Shown here: piece after piece, positions 51,950 through 60,524 of the stretch
How positions within the stretch are numbered: the first letter of the stretch is position 1
Layout: every line of letters begins with the position of its first letter
NCBI RefSeq assembly: GCF_004028235.1
Contig: NZ_CP035037.1
Span: 372,001-436,000, forward strand
Source of the DNA: Leucobacter muris
GTDB taxonomy: Bacteria > Actinomycetota > Actinomycetes > Actinomycetales > Microbacteriaceae
Direction of reading: 5' to 3'
DNA: 64,000 nucleotides
Notes under the pieces: model-generated
What the model saw: the letters and a program-made list of their open reading frames with translations, nothing else
Told to the model about the DNA's origin: nothing
Database searches by the model: none
Program-made: the position numbers and the translations under genes

Positions 51950-52888
51950 ATGTCCAACGGAGACTTCACGCTCAAGCAGCTCGGCTACTTCCTGGCGGTG
52001 GCCCGCTACGGCTCGGTGACGGCGGCCGCGAACGCGGTCGACCTTTCGCAGTCGGCCATGTCGAACGCGATCGCGGAGCTGGAGCGCAGCCTCGGGGTCC
52101 AGCTCCTCGTGAGGCAGGTGGCGCGCGGAATGTTCCTCACCGCCGCGGGTGAGCTGCTCGTCGCCAAGGCCAGCCGGCTGCTCGAGGACGCGGAGGAGGT
52201 GTCGGCGCAGGTGAGATCGAGTTCGATGCTGTTGAAGGGGCCGCTGCGCATCGGCTGCTACACCTCTCTCGTGTCGACCGTGCTCTCGGCGGTGCTGCCC
52301 GGATACATGAGGCGGTTCCCGGACGTGGAGGTGGAGCTGCGAGAGGGATCGGAGGACGAGCTGCTCTCGTGGCTGCGCACCGGAGAGTGCGACCTGCTCA
52401 TCACCTATCGTGTGGATCTTCCCGCTGACGTGACCTTCACGCCGATCGTCACCCTGCGCTCGTACGTGCTGGTCTCAGCCGAGCACCCCATCACGCGGTC
52501 GAGCGAGAGGGCGCTCCGCGAGCTCGCGGACACCCCCTTCATCATGCTGGATCTTCCCCCCTCGGCCGAGTTCTTCCACGGGATCCTGAATCTCGTCGGA
52601 ATCAGCAAGAGTCCGAGGATCCGCACGCGGAGCACGGATGTGGTGCGCGCGCTGGTGGCCGAGAACCTGGGCTTCACCATCCTGACCCAGCCGAGGCTCG
52701 GACTGAAGGACGACCACCTGACCGGCCGCCTCCGGGCCTTCCACCTCGAGGAAGAGGTGCCGACGGTCGACGTCGGACTCGCCAGGCTGGCGTCCCACGT
52801 GCCCACCCGGCGCGCCACCGAGTTCCAGAGGGTGCTCGAAGCCGTGCTCCCCGAGCAGCTCACCGCCTCGGAAGAGCTGTTCATCTGA
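51950..52888 (+). CDS. LysR-type transcriptional regulator
   Basis: A 312-residue regulator: winged helix-turn-helix in residues about 8-66 (LKQLGYFLAVARYGSVTAAA, then LSQSAMSNAIAELERSLGVQ), and a periplasmic-binding-fold effector domain from about 95 (GPLRIGCYTSLVS). The ATG at 51950 is chosen because GGGAGGG lies just before it. It sits between the importer and the last three enzyme genes on the same strand, an unusual place for a LysR gene, which is more often divergent from its target. It likely senses the substrate or an intermediate of the island. Confidence 0.88.
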   Translation: MSNGDFTLKQLGYFLAVARYGSVTAAANAVDLSQSAMSNAIAELERSLGVQLLVRQVARGMFLTAAGELLVAKASRLLEDAEEVSAQVRSSSMLLKGPLRIGCYTSLVSTVLSAVLPGYMRRFPDVEVELREGSEDELLSWLRTGECDLLITYRVDLPADVTFTPIVTLRSYVLVSAEHPITRSSERALRELADTPFIMLDLPPSAEFFHGILNLVGISKSPRIRTRSTDVVRALVAENLGFTILTQPRLGLKDDHLTGRLRAFHLEEEVPTVDVGLARLASHVPTRRATEFQRVLEAVLPEQLTASEELFI

Positions 52889-52902
52889 TCAGTGAGGAGT
52901 TC

Positions 52903-53691
52903 ATGATGCTGCAGGAAGGTTTCTCAGCGGGATACGTCGATTCGGCGAACGGTCCCGTCCACTATCTCGAGCACGGCGACGGCCGGCCGATACTGATGCT
53001 CCATCAGGGAGGGAGCTCGTCCCGCGAGTTCGTGTCGATCGCCCGGCGCCTCGACGGCTGGCGAGCGGTGATGCCGGACATTCCGGACCACGGCAACTCG
53101 GCGGAGTGCGACGAACCCTCGATCGAGCGGTACGCGGCGAGCATCCGCGACCTGGTCGACGCACTGGGAATCAGCCGGCTCGTGCTCTTCGGGCACCACT
53201 TCGGCGGCGTCGTCGCCGCGGAACTCGCGGTGCTGCTCGGCAGCCGCGTCGAGCACCTGATCCTCTCGAACACCCCCTATGTCGACGAGCATGCGCGCGG
53301 CCTCCGGAAGGGCGAGGCGCCGAGGTCGTACGTCGCGACGAGGGACGACGGATCGCATCTGACGGAGCTGTGGGCATCGCGTATGGGGCTGTATGGGGGC
53401 GACGCCGCCCTCTCGAACCGCTTCATCGCCGAGAACCTGCTGCTGGGCGAGCGAGTGGAGCGGGCCCACGCCGCCGTCGCCGCCTACCGGATGGAGGACC
53501 GGTTCCCGGAGTATGCGGGAGGACTCACCTTCATACACGGGGCCGCCGATCCGTACATCTCCATCGAGATCGAGCACGCCCTCGACCGCTACCGGCCCGA
53601 CCGGCTCGTCACCCTCCCCCGGGGAGGCGTGGCGCTCGTCGACCAGTGCGACGACGACGTCGCGGCCGTCATCAGGGAGACGGCGCGGTGA
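52903..53691 (+). CDS. Alpha/beta-hydrolase-fold protein lacking catalytic Ser and His
   Basis: A 262-residue protein with the full fold: LMLHQGGSSSREF oxyanion strand, PDIPDHGNS, nucleophile elbow VLFGHHFGGVVA, and the late acid turn IHGAADPYIS. The nucleophile position (residue 99) is His instead of Ser, Asp or Cys, and the position of the usual catalytic His (residue 243, RGGVALVDQ) is Val. The acid Asp is kept. It is therefore not a classical esterase; it could be a pseudoenzyme, a binding protein, or belong to a small GHH-type subgroup with other chemistry. AGGAG precedes the ATG; the next gene overlaps by 4 bp. Confidence 0.82.
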   Translation: MMLQEGFSAGYVDSANGPVHYLEHGDGRPILMLHQGGSSSREFVSIARRLDGWRAVMPDIPDHGNSAECDEPSIERYAASIRDLVDALGISRLVLFGHHFGGVVAAELAVLLGSRVEHLILSNTPYVDEHARGLRKGEAPRSYVATRDDGSHLTELWASRMGLYGGDAALSNRFIAENLLLGERVERAHAAVAAYRMEDRFPEYAGGLTFIHGAADPYISIEIEHALDRYRPDRLVTLPRGGVALVDQCDDDVAAVIRETAR

Positions 53692-54680
53692 CGGGGACAC
53701 CGAGAGGCGTCGACACCGAGACGAGTGTGCTGCTGCTCGTGCAGCATGAACCGCCGCCCGACCTCGACGAGCTCCGGAGGCTGTGCAGAGTCGAGATCGG
53801 CGAGGGCGCACGTCTGCGCGAGCAGCTGACCGAGCACCGCGTCCTCTACATCTGGGACTACTTCTGGGATCGGCAGACGGACGAGCTCCGCGAGGCGTGG
53901 CCGGACCACGCGGCGATCGAGTGGGCGCACATCGCCAATGTCGGCGTCGACAAGATCGACTTCCCCGAGCTGCGCTCGAGCCTACGGCTGTTGAGCAACG
54001 CCGCAGGCGTCTACGAGCGTCCGATCGCCGAGTACGTCCTCGCGGCGCACCTCTTCTTCGCGAAACGGCTGCGCCGCATCGACTCCCTGCAACGAGCGCG
54101 CACCTGGCACCGGATCGAGACGCGACCGATAGCGGGCGGCGTCGCGACGATCGTCGGGGCGGGGCCGATCGGGCGCGAGATCGCCCGACTGCTCGAAGCC
54201 GTGGGGATGGGCGTGCGCCTCGTGGGACGGACGGCCCGGACGGAGCCGGGCGGACTCCGCATCGCCGCCGCCGCCGAACTCGCGGATCTCGCGGCCGAGT
54301 CCGACCTGCTCGTGCTCGCCGCACCGCTCACCGATGAGACCCGCCACATGACCGGTGCGGAGGAGCTGCGGGCACTCGGCGACCGCGGGGTGCTCGTGAA
54401 CGTGGGGCGCGGCGAACTCGTCGACGACACGGCGCTCACCGCCGCGCTCGCCTCGCGGAGCATCGCCGGTGCCGCGCTCGACGTCTTCTCGGAAGAGCCG
54501 CTCGCGGCGCGGTCGCCGTACTGGGGTTACGACAACTGCCTGGTCTCGTCGCACCTCTCCGGGGCCGTTGACGGGTGGAAGTCCCGTCTCGCGGGCGTCT
54601 TCAGCGAGAACCTCCGTCGATTTGTCGGCGACGAGCAGCTCGAGAACCTCGTCCCGTCCCGCCGCGGAGCGTCGTCGTGA
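53688..54680 (+). CDS. D-isomer-specific 2-hydroxyacid dehydrogenase
   Basis: A 330-residue NAD(P)-dependent dehydrogenase: cofactor loop TIVGAGPIGREIARLL, catalytic Arg in VNVGRGELVD, Glu in DVFSEEPL and His in SSHLSGAVDGW. The hydrophobic adenine pocket region shows RTAR after the second strand, which favours NADP. It would reduce or oxidise a 2-oxo/2-hydroxy acid released late in the pathway. GTG start overlapping the previous stop (GTGA). Confidence 0.88.
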   Translation: MTGTPRGVDTETSVLLLVQHEPPPDLDELRRLCRVEIGEGARLREQLTEHRVLYIWDYFWDRQTDELREAWPDHAAIEWAHIANVGVDKIDFPELRSSLRLLSNAAGVYERPIAEYVLAAHLFFAKRLRRIDSLQRARTWHRIETRPIAGGVATIVGAGPIGREIARLLEAVGMGVRLVGRTARTEPGGLRIAAAAELADLAAESDLLVLAAPLTDETRHMTGAEELRALGDRGVLVNVGRGELVDDTALTAALASRSIAGAALDVFSEEPLAARSPYWGYDNCLVSSHLSGAVDGWKSRLAGVFSENLRRFVGDEQLENLVPSRRGASS

Positions 54681-55591
54681 AACGCGTCGCGATCGTGGAC
54701 GGCGGCGCGCGGCTCATCGAGGCTCGGGCGCCCGGGGATCCTCCGCCCGGCGGTGTGCTCGTGCGCGTGCGCTTCGCGGCGTTCAACGGACTCGACTCGC
54801 TGCGGGGGCGGACGACGCCGGAAGCGGTCATCGGTCTCGAATTCTCCGGAACCGTCGTGCGCGCGGGGCCCGGGGTCGCCGCTCTCGCACCCGGCGACGA
54901 GGTGATGGGGCTCGTGCCCGCCGGGGCCCTCGCGGAGTACGTCGTTGCACCGAGCTCGACGGTGATCAGACGTCCCGCCTGGCTCGACCCCGGCACGGCC
55001 GGGGGCGCGCTCCAGATGCTCACGATCGGCTGGGACGCGGTCGATCAGCTCGAGCCCGGAGCAGACCAGACGGTCCTCGTGCGAGGCGCCAACACGATGA
55101 TCGGCGCGTGCGCGGTCGAACTGCTGCGCGAACGCGGTTGCCGCGTCCTCGGCATCGTCCGCACGCGTCGAGCGGAGTTGGATCGGGCGGACGAGACCGT
55201 GACAGAGGCTCCTCCCGAGTGGCGGGGCTCGGTCGATCGCCTGTTCGAGTGCGTGGGGCCGGGCTTCCTCTCCGAGGATCTGGATCTTCTGCGGGAGGCC
55301 GGGCGCCTGCTGCTGCTCGGCGGCATGGGAGAGAGCGCGGTGACCCTCGATGCGTTGCCGCTGATGCAGAAACGGCTCCGCATCGTCGGCACCACCTTCA
55401 ACTCGCGCCCCGAGGCCGACAAGCAGCGCATCATCGCAGCGGTCGAACGCGAGATGCTGCCGCGGCTCCGACGAGGAGCGGTCGCAGTGCCCGTCGCGAC
55501 GGTGCAACCGGCGAGCGCCGCAGCCGAGGCGTTCGAACGGTTTCAGGCCGGCGCCGGGGGCAAGGTCGTGCTCGCGTTCGCCGGAGGCTGA
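54677..55591 (+). CDS. Zinc-independent MDR oxidoreductase (quinone-oxidoreductase-like)
   Basis: A 304-residue medium-chain dehydrogenase/reductase: GroES-like N-terminal domain with VRFAAFNGLDSLRGR and GLEFSGTVVRAGPGVAAL, then a Rossmann domain with TVLVRGANTMIGACAVELL. No catalytic or structural zinc cysteines are present, which places it with quinone oxidoreductases and enoyl reductases. It may reduce an activated double bond of a pathway intermediate. GTG start overlapping the previous stop; last gene of the island. Confidence 0.85.
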   Translation: MKRVAIVDGGARLIEARAPGDPPPGGVLVRVRFAAFNGLDSLRGRTTPEAVIGLEFSGTVVRAGPGVAALAPGDEVMGLVPAGALAEYVVAPSSTVIRRPAWLDPGTAGGALQMLTIGWDAVDQLEPGADQTVLVRGANTMIGACAVELLRERGCRVLGIVRTRRAELDRADETVTEAPPEWRGSVDRLFECVGPGFLSEDLDLLREAGRLLLLGGMGESAVTLDALPLMQKRLRIVGTTFNSRPEADKQRIIAAVEREMLPRLRRGAVAVPVATVQPASAAAEAFERFQAGAGGKVVLAFAGG

Positions 55592-55607
55592 GCCGCGGGG
55601 GCCGCGG

Positions 55608-55880
55608 CTACAGCCCGAGCGCCGCCTTGACGTCGTTCAGCGACGGATTGGTGGCGGTCGTGCCGTCGGGGTACACCACCGTGGGCACCGTCTGGTTGCC
55701 GCCGTTGACCTGCTCGACGAGCTCGGGGGTGCCCGGGGTGCGCTCGATGTCGACCTCGCTGTACCCGATGCCGGTCTTGTCGAGCATCAGCTTCAGCCGT
55801 TTGCAGTAGCCGCACCACTCGGTCGAGAACATGGTGATGGTGCCCGCCTCGGGCACGTAGTCGGTCAGCGCTGCGCTCAT
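55608..55880 (-). CDS. Mycoredoxin-like glutaredoxin
   Basis: A 90-residue thioredoxin-fold protein with the redox pair in STEWCGYCKRLK and the cis-proline in QTVPTVVYPDG. Length and motif match actinobacterial mycoredoxin, which uses mycothiol to reduce disulfides. GAGGAGCGG lies before the ATG. It is convergent with the end of the catabolic island (16-bp gap), marking the island's right border. Confidence 0.9.
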   Translation of the reverse strand: MSAALTDYVPEAGTITMFSTEWCGYCKRLKLMLDKTGIGYSEVDIERTPGTPELVEQVNGGNQTVPTVVYPDGTTATNPSLNDVKAALGL

Positions 55881-56013
55881 GTTCCGCTCCTCGCTCGTGA
55901 TGCGATCCCGGGCTCAGCCTACTCGCGCGACCTCCGAGCCCGCCGGGTGCGGCGAGCCCCGCGAGGGGAGGGAGGACTATGGCCGGGCCGACGGATCGAC
56001 GGGCCTTCCGAAC

Positions 56014-56035
56014 GCCAGGTGAACGGGCGGTGAAC
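56014..56035 (-). promoter_or_regulatory. PHO-box-like direct repeat upstream of the phosphate transporter
   Basis: Read on the minus strand, two adjacent 11-base units GTTCACCGCCC and GTTCACCTGGC match the actinobacterial PhoP direct-repeat pattern (GTTCACC core, 11-base period). A third weaker half-site, GTTTCACC, lies near 56066-56074. The position about 150 bp before the PiT gene suits PhoP control. Confidence 0.6.
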
Positions 56036-56048
56036 TTCGGCCCCTGGC

Positions 56049-56080
56049 TTGACCTGTGCTGGGCGAGGTGAAACCATAAT
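56049..56080 (+). promoter_or_regulatory. Candidate promoter of the PiT gene
   Basis: TTGACC (56049-56054) and CATAAT (56075-56080) are separated by 20 bp, longer than the optimum, with a PHO-like half-site in the spacer. The roughly 300-bp region 55881-56182 otherwise holds no gene. Confidence 0.4.
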
Positions 56081-56182
56081 GTACGGCGCGCGCGGTGTGC
56101 CGATGTCCTCGGAACAAACTGTGAACATCGGGTGTCTTCGCGGGTGATCCAAGCACCACATGCTCCCGAACGAAAGACGCCG

Positions 56183-57499
56183 GTGGAACTCACTCTCATC
56201 GTGCTGCTGGTCATCGTGCTGGCACTCTTCTTCGACTTCACCAACGGCTTTCACGACACCGCCAACGCGATGGCCACCCCCATCGCGACCGGTGCGCTCA
56301 AGCCGAAGACCGCGGTGCTGCTGGCCGCGATCCTCAACCTCGTGGGCGCCTTCCTCTCGACCGAGGTGGCCAAGACCATCTCGGGCGGCCTCATCAACGA
56401 GGGCGACGGCGGGGTGCTCATCACCCCCGAGATGATCTTCGCCGGTCTGATCGGCGCCATCGTCTGGAACCTGCTCACGTGGCTCTACGGGCTGCCGTCC
56501 AGCTCGTCGCACGCGCTCTTCGGCGGCCTCATCGGCGCGGCCATCGTGGGCGCCGGCATCTCGTCCGTCAACGGCGGCGTCTTCCTTTCGAAGATCCTGA
56601 TCCCGATGCTCGCCGCGCCCCTCACCGCCGGCATCGTCGCGTTCACGGCGACCCGCGTCGCCTACGCGATCACGCGCCGCCACGACGGCAAGAAGGACGG
56701 CCGCGGCCGCTTCCGCTACGCGCAGATCGCGTCGTCGTCGCTGATCGCGCTCGCGCACGGCACCAACGACGCGCAGAAGACCATGGGCGTCATCACGCTC
56801 ACGCTCGTCGCGGCGAACCTGCAGGATCCCGGCACCGGCCCGCACCTCTGGGTGATCACGGCCTGCGCGCTCGCGATCGCGCTCGGCACCTACTCGGGCG
56901 GCTGGCGCATCATCCGCACCCTCGGGGCGGGCCTGACCCAGGTGAAGCCGGCGCAGGGCTTCGCGGCAGAGACCAGCACCGCGGCCACGATCCTCGCCTC
57001 GAGCCACCTGGGCTTCGCGCTCTCGACCACGCAGGTCGCCTCGGGGTCCGTGATCGGGTCCGGCCTCGGCCGTCGCGGTTCGAGCGTGCGCTGGCGCGCG
57101 GTCGGCCGCATCAGCCTCGGCTGGCTCTTCACGCTGCCCGCCTCGGGCGTCGTGGCGGCCGTAGCCGCGCTGATCGCGCACATCGGCCCGATCGGCATCG
57201 TCATCGACGCGGTGCTCGGCTTCGGCTTCATCCTCTTCATCTTCTGGCGCTCGCGCCGCAACCGCGTCGATCACTCGAACGCGATCCCGGTGCCCGACGT
57301 GGCCGAGGCCGGTTACGCCGTGCGCGTGAAGAAGGGCAAGATCAAGAAGGTCAAGACGAAGACCGGCACGATCCCGCCGCTCACCCCGATCGCCCAGTCG
57401 GCGGCGCGCGACGACATCGCCGCGCGCGAGGCCGTGAAGGCCGCCAAGGAGGCGGCCGCCGAGAAGCGCGCGGACGAGGCCCGGGAGGGTGACCGATGA
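56183..57499 (+). CDS. PiT family inorganic phosphate transporter
   Basis: A 438-residue membrane protein. Both PiT signature repeats are present: FTNGFHDTANAMATPIA near the N-terminus and ALAHGTNDAQKTMGVITL in the middle. About ten membrane segments are followed by a Lys/Ala/Glu-rich cytoplasmic tail of about 80 residues. It moves phosphate with a proton or metal-phosphate. The GTG at 56183 is preferred (GAAAG upstream, family-like N-terminus) over a longer frame. PHO-box-like repeats upstream suggest phosphate control. The next gene overlaps by 4 bp. Confidence 0.92.
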   Translation: MELTLIVLLVIVLALFFDFTNGFHDTANAMATPIATGALKPKTAVLLAAILNLVGAFLSTEVAKTISGGLINEGDGGVLITPEMIFAGLIGAIVWNLLTWLYGLPSSSSHALFGGLIGAAIVGAGISSVNGGVFLSKILIPMLAAPLTAGIVAFTATRVAYAITRRHDGKKDGRGRFRYAQIASSSLIALAHGTNDAQKTMGVITLTLVAANLQDPGTGPHLWVITACALAIALGTYSGGWRIIRTLGAGLTQVKPAQGFAAETSTAATILASSHLGFALSTTQVASGSVIGSGLGRRGSSVRWRAVGRISLGWLFTLPASGVVAAVAALIAHIGPIGIVIDAVLGFGFILFIFWRSRRNRVDHSNAIPVPDVAEAGYAVRVKKGKIKKVKTKTGTIPPLTPIAQSAARDDIAAREAVKAAKEAAAEKRADEAREGDR

Positions 57500-57795
57500 A
57501 CATCGACTGGATGGCGTTCCTGATCGTCTTCGCCTCGGCGCTGCTGGCGGCGGTGTTCGTCGTGGCGCTCTACTCGCTCGGGATCCGCTTCCTCGCGACC
57601 CCCGCGCCCCGCGCGCCGCGCGCCGACGGCAGCTTCGAACCCGACGGGCCGTCTCGCGACGACGAGGACGACGACGTCGACGATCTGGGCCGGCCCCGCT
57701 GGGCGACCGTCGCCGCCAACGCCTGCTTCGCGCTCTCGGCCCTCGCGGTGCTGGTGGGCATCTTCCTGATCATCCCCGCGCTGCACTTCTGGTGA
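57496..57795 (+). CDS. Small two-helix membrane protein
   Basis: A 99-residue protein with a hydrophobic segment at about 5-30, an Asp/Glu-rich loop (SRDDEDDDVDDLG) and a second hydrophobic segment at about 70-97. The ATG overlaps the PiT stop (ATGA). Small acidic membrane proteins of this build often accompany PiT genes in Microbacteriaceae; a role in transporter function is possible but not shown. Confidence 0.8.
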   Translation: MNIDWMAFLIVFASALLAAVFVVALYSLGIRFLATPAPRAPRADGSFEPDGPSRDDEDDDVDDLGRPRWATVAANACFALSALAVLVGIFLIIPALHFW

Positions 57796-57829
57796 TCCGC
57801 CGCCCCCGCCGACTGTCGGGGGACGGGAG

Positions 57830-57835
57830 TAGCCT
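57830..57835 (+). promoter_or_regulatory. -10 hexamer of a leaderless gene (aldehyde dehydrogenase)
   Basis: TAGCCT lies 6 bases before the ATG at 57842, with no ribosome site between. Confidence 0.5.
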
Positions 57836-57841
57836 GTGCGC

Positions 57842-59244
57842 ATGAGCGAGACCCAGGTCGATCGGATTCCAGGTATCGTGGCCGGGCTGCGCCACGGATT
57901 CGAGCGCGGGATCACCCGTCCTGAGGCGTGGCGGCGCGAGCTGCTGCAACGGCTCCGAGCGCTGCTGCTGGAGCGCGGCGCCGACTTCGAACGCGCGCTG
58001 CACGACGACCTCGGCAAATCAGGCACCGAGGCGCAGCTCACCGAGATCGGGTTCCTGGTCGCCGAGATCGACCACGCGCTCGGGCACCTGCGCGCGTGGA
58101 TGCGCCCGCGTCGCGCGGCAGCGCCGTTGGCGGTGCAGCCGGCCTCGGCGCGGGTCGTGCCCGAGCCGTTGGGCGTCGCCCTCGTCATTGCCCCGTGGAA
58201 CTACCCGCTCATGCTCGCGCTCTCGCCCGTGATCGGCGCGATCGCCGCGGGCAACGCGGTGGTCGTCAAGCCGAGCGAGCTCGCACCCGCCACCTCGAGA
58301 CTCATCGCGAGCACCGTGCCCGACATCCTCGACCGTCGCGCCGTCGCCGTGGTCGAGGGCGGCGTGCCCCAGACCACGGCGCTGCTCGAGCAGCGCTTCG
58401 ACCACATCTTCTACACGGGCAACGGGCGGGTCGGCCGTATCGTGTCCCGCGCCGCCGCCGAGCACCTCACCCCGGTCACGCTCGAACTCGGCGGAAAATC
58501 ACCCGTGTACGTCGACGGCACCGTCGACCTGGCGGAGAGCGCGAAGCGCATCGCCTGGGGCAAGTTCATGAACGCGGGCCAGACCTGCGTCGCCCCCGAC
58601 TACGTGCTCGGAACAGCGCCCGTGCTGCGAGCTCTCGGGCCCTGCTCGCCGAAGCGATCCACGACCTGTACGGCAGCGCGCCGCACCGCAACCCCGACTA
58701 CGGCCGCATCGTGAACGACGCCCAGTTCGAGCGCCTGCTCGGCTACCTCGACGACGGCGAGGTGCTGGTGGGCGGTGGCCACGACGCCGACAGTCGCTTC
58801 ATCGAGCCGACCGTGCTGGTCGGCGCCGATCGGGAGTCGGCCGTGATGCGCGACGAGATCTTCGGGCCGATCCTGCCGCTCGTCGAGGTCTCCGGCCTCG
58901 ACGACGCGCTCGCGTTCGTGACCGGTCGCGACAAGCCCCTCGCCGCCTACGTCTTCAGCGATTCGGCGCCCGTGCGCGAGCGCTGGGAGCGCGAGACCAG
59001 CTCGGGGGCGCTCGGCTTCGGCGTGCCGGTGCTGCACCTCGTCGCGCCCGAACTGCCCTTCGGCGGTGTCGGCGAGAGCGGCACCGGCGCGTACCACGGC
59101 GAGCGCTCCTTCCGGGCGTTCAGCCACGAGAAGGCCGTGCTCTCGAAACCGCTCGCCCCCGACACGCTTGCCGCCACGATCATGCCGCCGTTCACGCCGC
59201 AGAAGGACGCCCTGGTTCGCCGGTGGCTGCGAAAACTGCTGTGA
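57842..59244 (+). pseudogene. Frameshifted aldehyde dehydrogenase
   Basis: Together the two parts give one family-3-like aldehyde dehydrogenase of about 467 residues. The first frame carries [15 protein letters not shown], the catalytic Glu in [13 protein letters not shown] and the catalytic Cys in [15 protein letters not shown], then runs out of family-like sequence and stops at 58714. From about 58625 homology continues in a second frame ([11 protein letters not shown], then DEIFGPILPLVEV, AAYVFSD, LPFGGVGESGTGAYHG). The change equals loss of one base between about 58610 and 58645. Either the gene is broken or the read has an error; the rest is intact with no other stops. Confidence 0.8.
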
Positions 59245-59315
59245 GCGCGGGCCGAGCGCCCCGGCAGGCGAGCCCAGCCCACGCGCATATAAGCGGTCGT
59301 GCAACCGTTGCTCGG

Positions 59316-59321
59316 TAGGAT
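59316..59321 (+). promoter_or_regulatory. -10 hexamer of a leaderless gene (AI-2E family transporter)
   Basis: TAGGAT lies 6 bases before the GTG at 59328, with no ribosome site. Confidence 0.5.
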
Positions 59322-59327
59322 TGTGCC

Positions 59328-60524
59328 GTGGAAGAGCCCAGAAGCGAACTCGGCGACGCCGTGCACGACGATGCCGCGCACGAGCTGCCCCTCGGCGTGC
59401 GGGTCGCTGCGGCCTGGTCGTGGCGCCTGATCCTCATCGGCGTCGCCTGCGCGGGGGTGCTCTGGCTCATCGTGCAGGTGCGGATCATCGTGATCCCGCT
59501 GCTCGTCGCGATCCTGCTCACCGCACTGCTCGCGCCCGTCGTGCAGTGGTTCGAGAGGCGCGGCGCACCCCGCTGGATGGGCGTGCTCTTCGCGCTCGCG
59601 ATGTTCGTCGCGGCGGTGTGGATCCTCGTCACGCTCATCGCGACTCAGCTGCGCAGCGGCTTCGATGACGTCGCGAAGCGCTCCGAAGAGGTGTGGTGGC
59701 AGCTGCTGCACTGGGGCGAGGCGACGCTCGGGTTCTCGGCCGTCGAGGTCGAGGGCTTCACCGGGCAGATCATGAAGACGGTCGAGGAGCACCAGTCCGA
59801 GATCTGGAACGGCGCCCTCGGCGTCGCGACGACCGCGGGCCAGCTCATCACCGGCACCCTGCTCACCCTGTTCTCGCTCATCTTCATGCTGATCGACGGG
59901 CGCCGCATCTGGTTCTGGGTGCTCGGCTTCCTGCCGGCCAGGGCCCACGCCCCCGTCGACGCCGCCGGGCGCGCCGGCTGGATCTCGGTCGGGCAGTACG
60001 TGCGCGTGCAGATCTTCGTAGCCTTCGTCGACGCCGTCGGCATCGGCGCCGGTGCCGCCCTGCTCGGAGTGCCGCTGGCGATCCCGATCGCGGTGCTCGT
60101 GTTCCTCGGGTCGTTCATCCCGTTCCTCGGCGCCATCACCACCGGCGCCCTCGCCGCGTTCATCGCGCTCGTCTACAACGGGCCGGTCAACGCGCTCATC
60201 ATGCTCGGCGTGGTGATCCTCGTCAACCAGATCGAGGGCCACGTGCTGCAGCCGCTCGTCATGGGCAGCGCCGTGAAGGTGCATCCGCTGGGCGTCGTGC
60301 TCGCGGTGTCGACCGGCGCGCTGCTCGCGGGCGTACCCGGGGCCCTGTTCGCGGTGCCCATCGCGGCCTCGGCCAATTCGATCGTCAACACGCTGGTGCA
60401 GAAGCAGTGGCAACCGGGATCCGATCCTGTCGCCGACTACCACCGTCGCGAGAAGACCTCTCTGCGGGCCCGTCATCGCGCCCGCAACGTCGCGCGCCTG
60501 CTGCGCAAGGAAGGACATTCATGA
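59328..60524 (+). CDS. AI-2E family transporter
   Basis: A 398-residue polytopic membrane protein of the PerM/TqsA superfamily: paired N-terminal helices (ILIGVACAGVLWLIVQ), a long soluble middle with FDDVAKRSEEVWWQLLHW, and the conserved C-terminal FLGSFIPFLGAITTGALAA and NQIEGHVLQPLVMGSAVKVHP. Family members export small molecules or exchange ions; the AI-2 name is historical. The GTG is leaderless-like. Its end overlaps the next gene by 4 bp. Confidence 0.9.
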   Translation: MEEPRSELGDAVHDDAAHELPLGVRVAAAWSWRLILIGVACAGVLWLIVQVRIIVIPLLVAILLTALLAPVVQWFERRGAPRWMGVLFALAMFVAAVWILVTLIATQLRSGFDDVAKRSEEVWWQLLHWGEATLGFSAVEVEGFTGQIMKTVEEHQSEIWNGALGVATTAGQLITGTLLTLFSLIFMLIDGRRIWFWVLGFLPARAHAPVDAAGRAGWISVGQYVRVQIFVAFVDAVGIGAGAALLGVPLAIPIAVLVFLGSFIPFLGAITTGALAAFIALVYNGPVNALIMLGVVILVNQIEGHVLQPLVMGSAVKVHPLGVVLAVSTGALLAGVPGALFAVPIAASANSIVNTLVQKQWQPGSDPVADYHRREKTSLRARHRARNVARLLRKEGHS

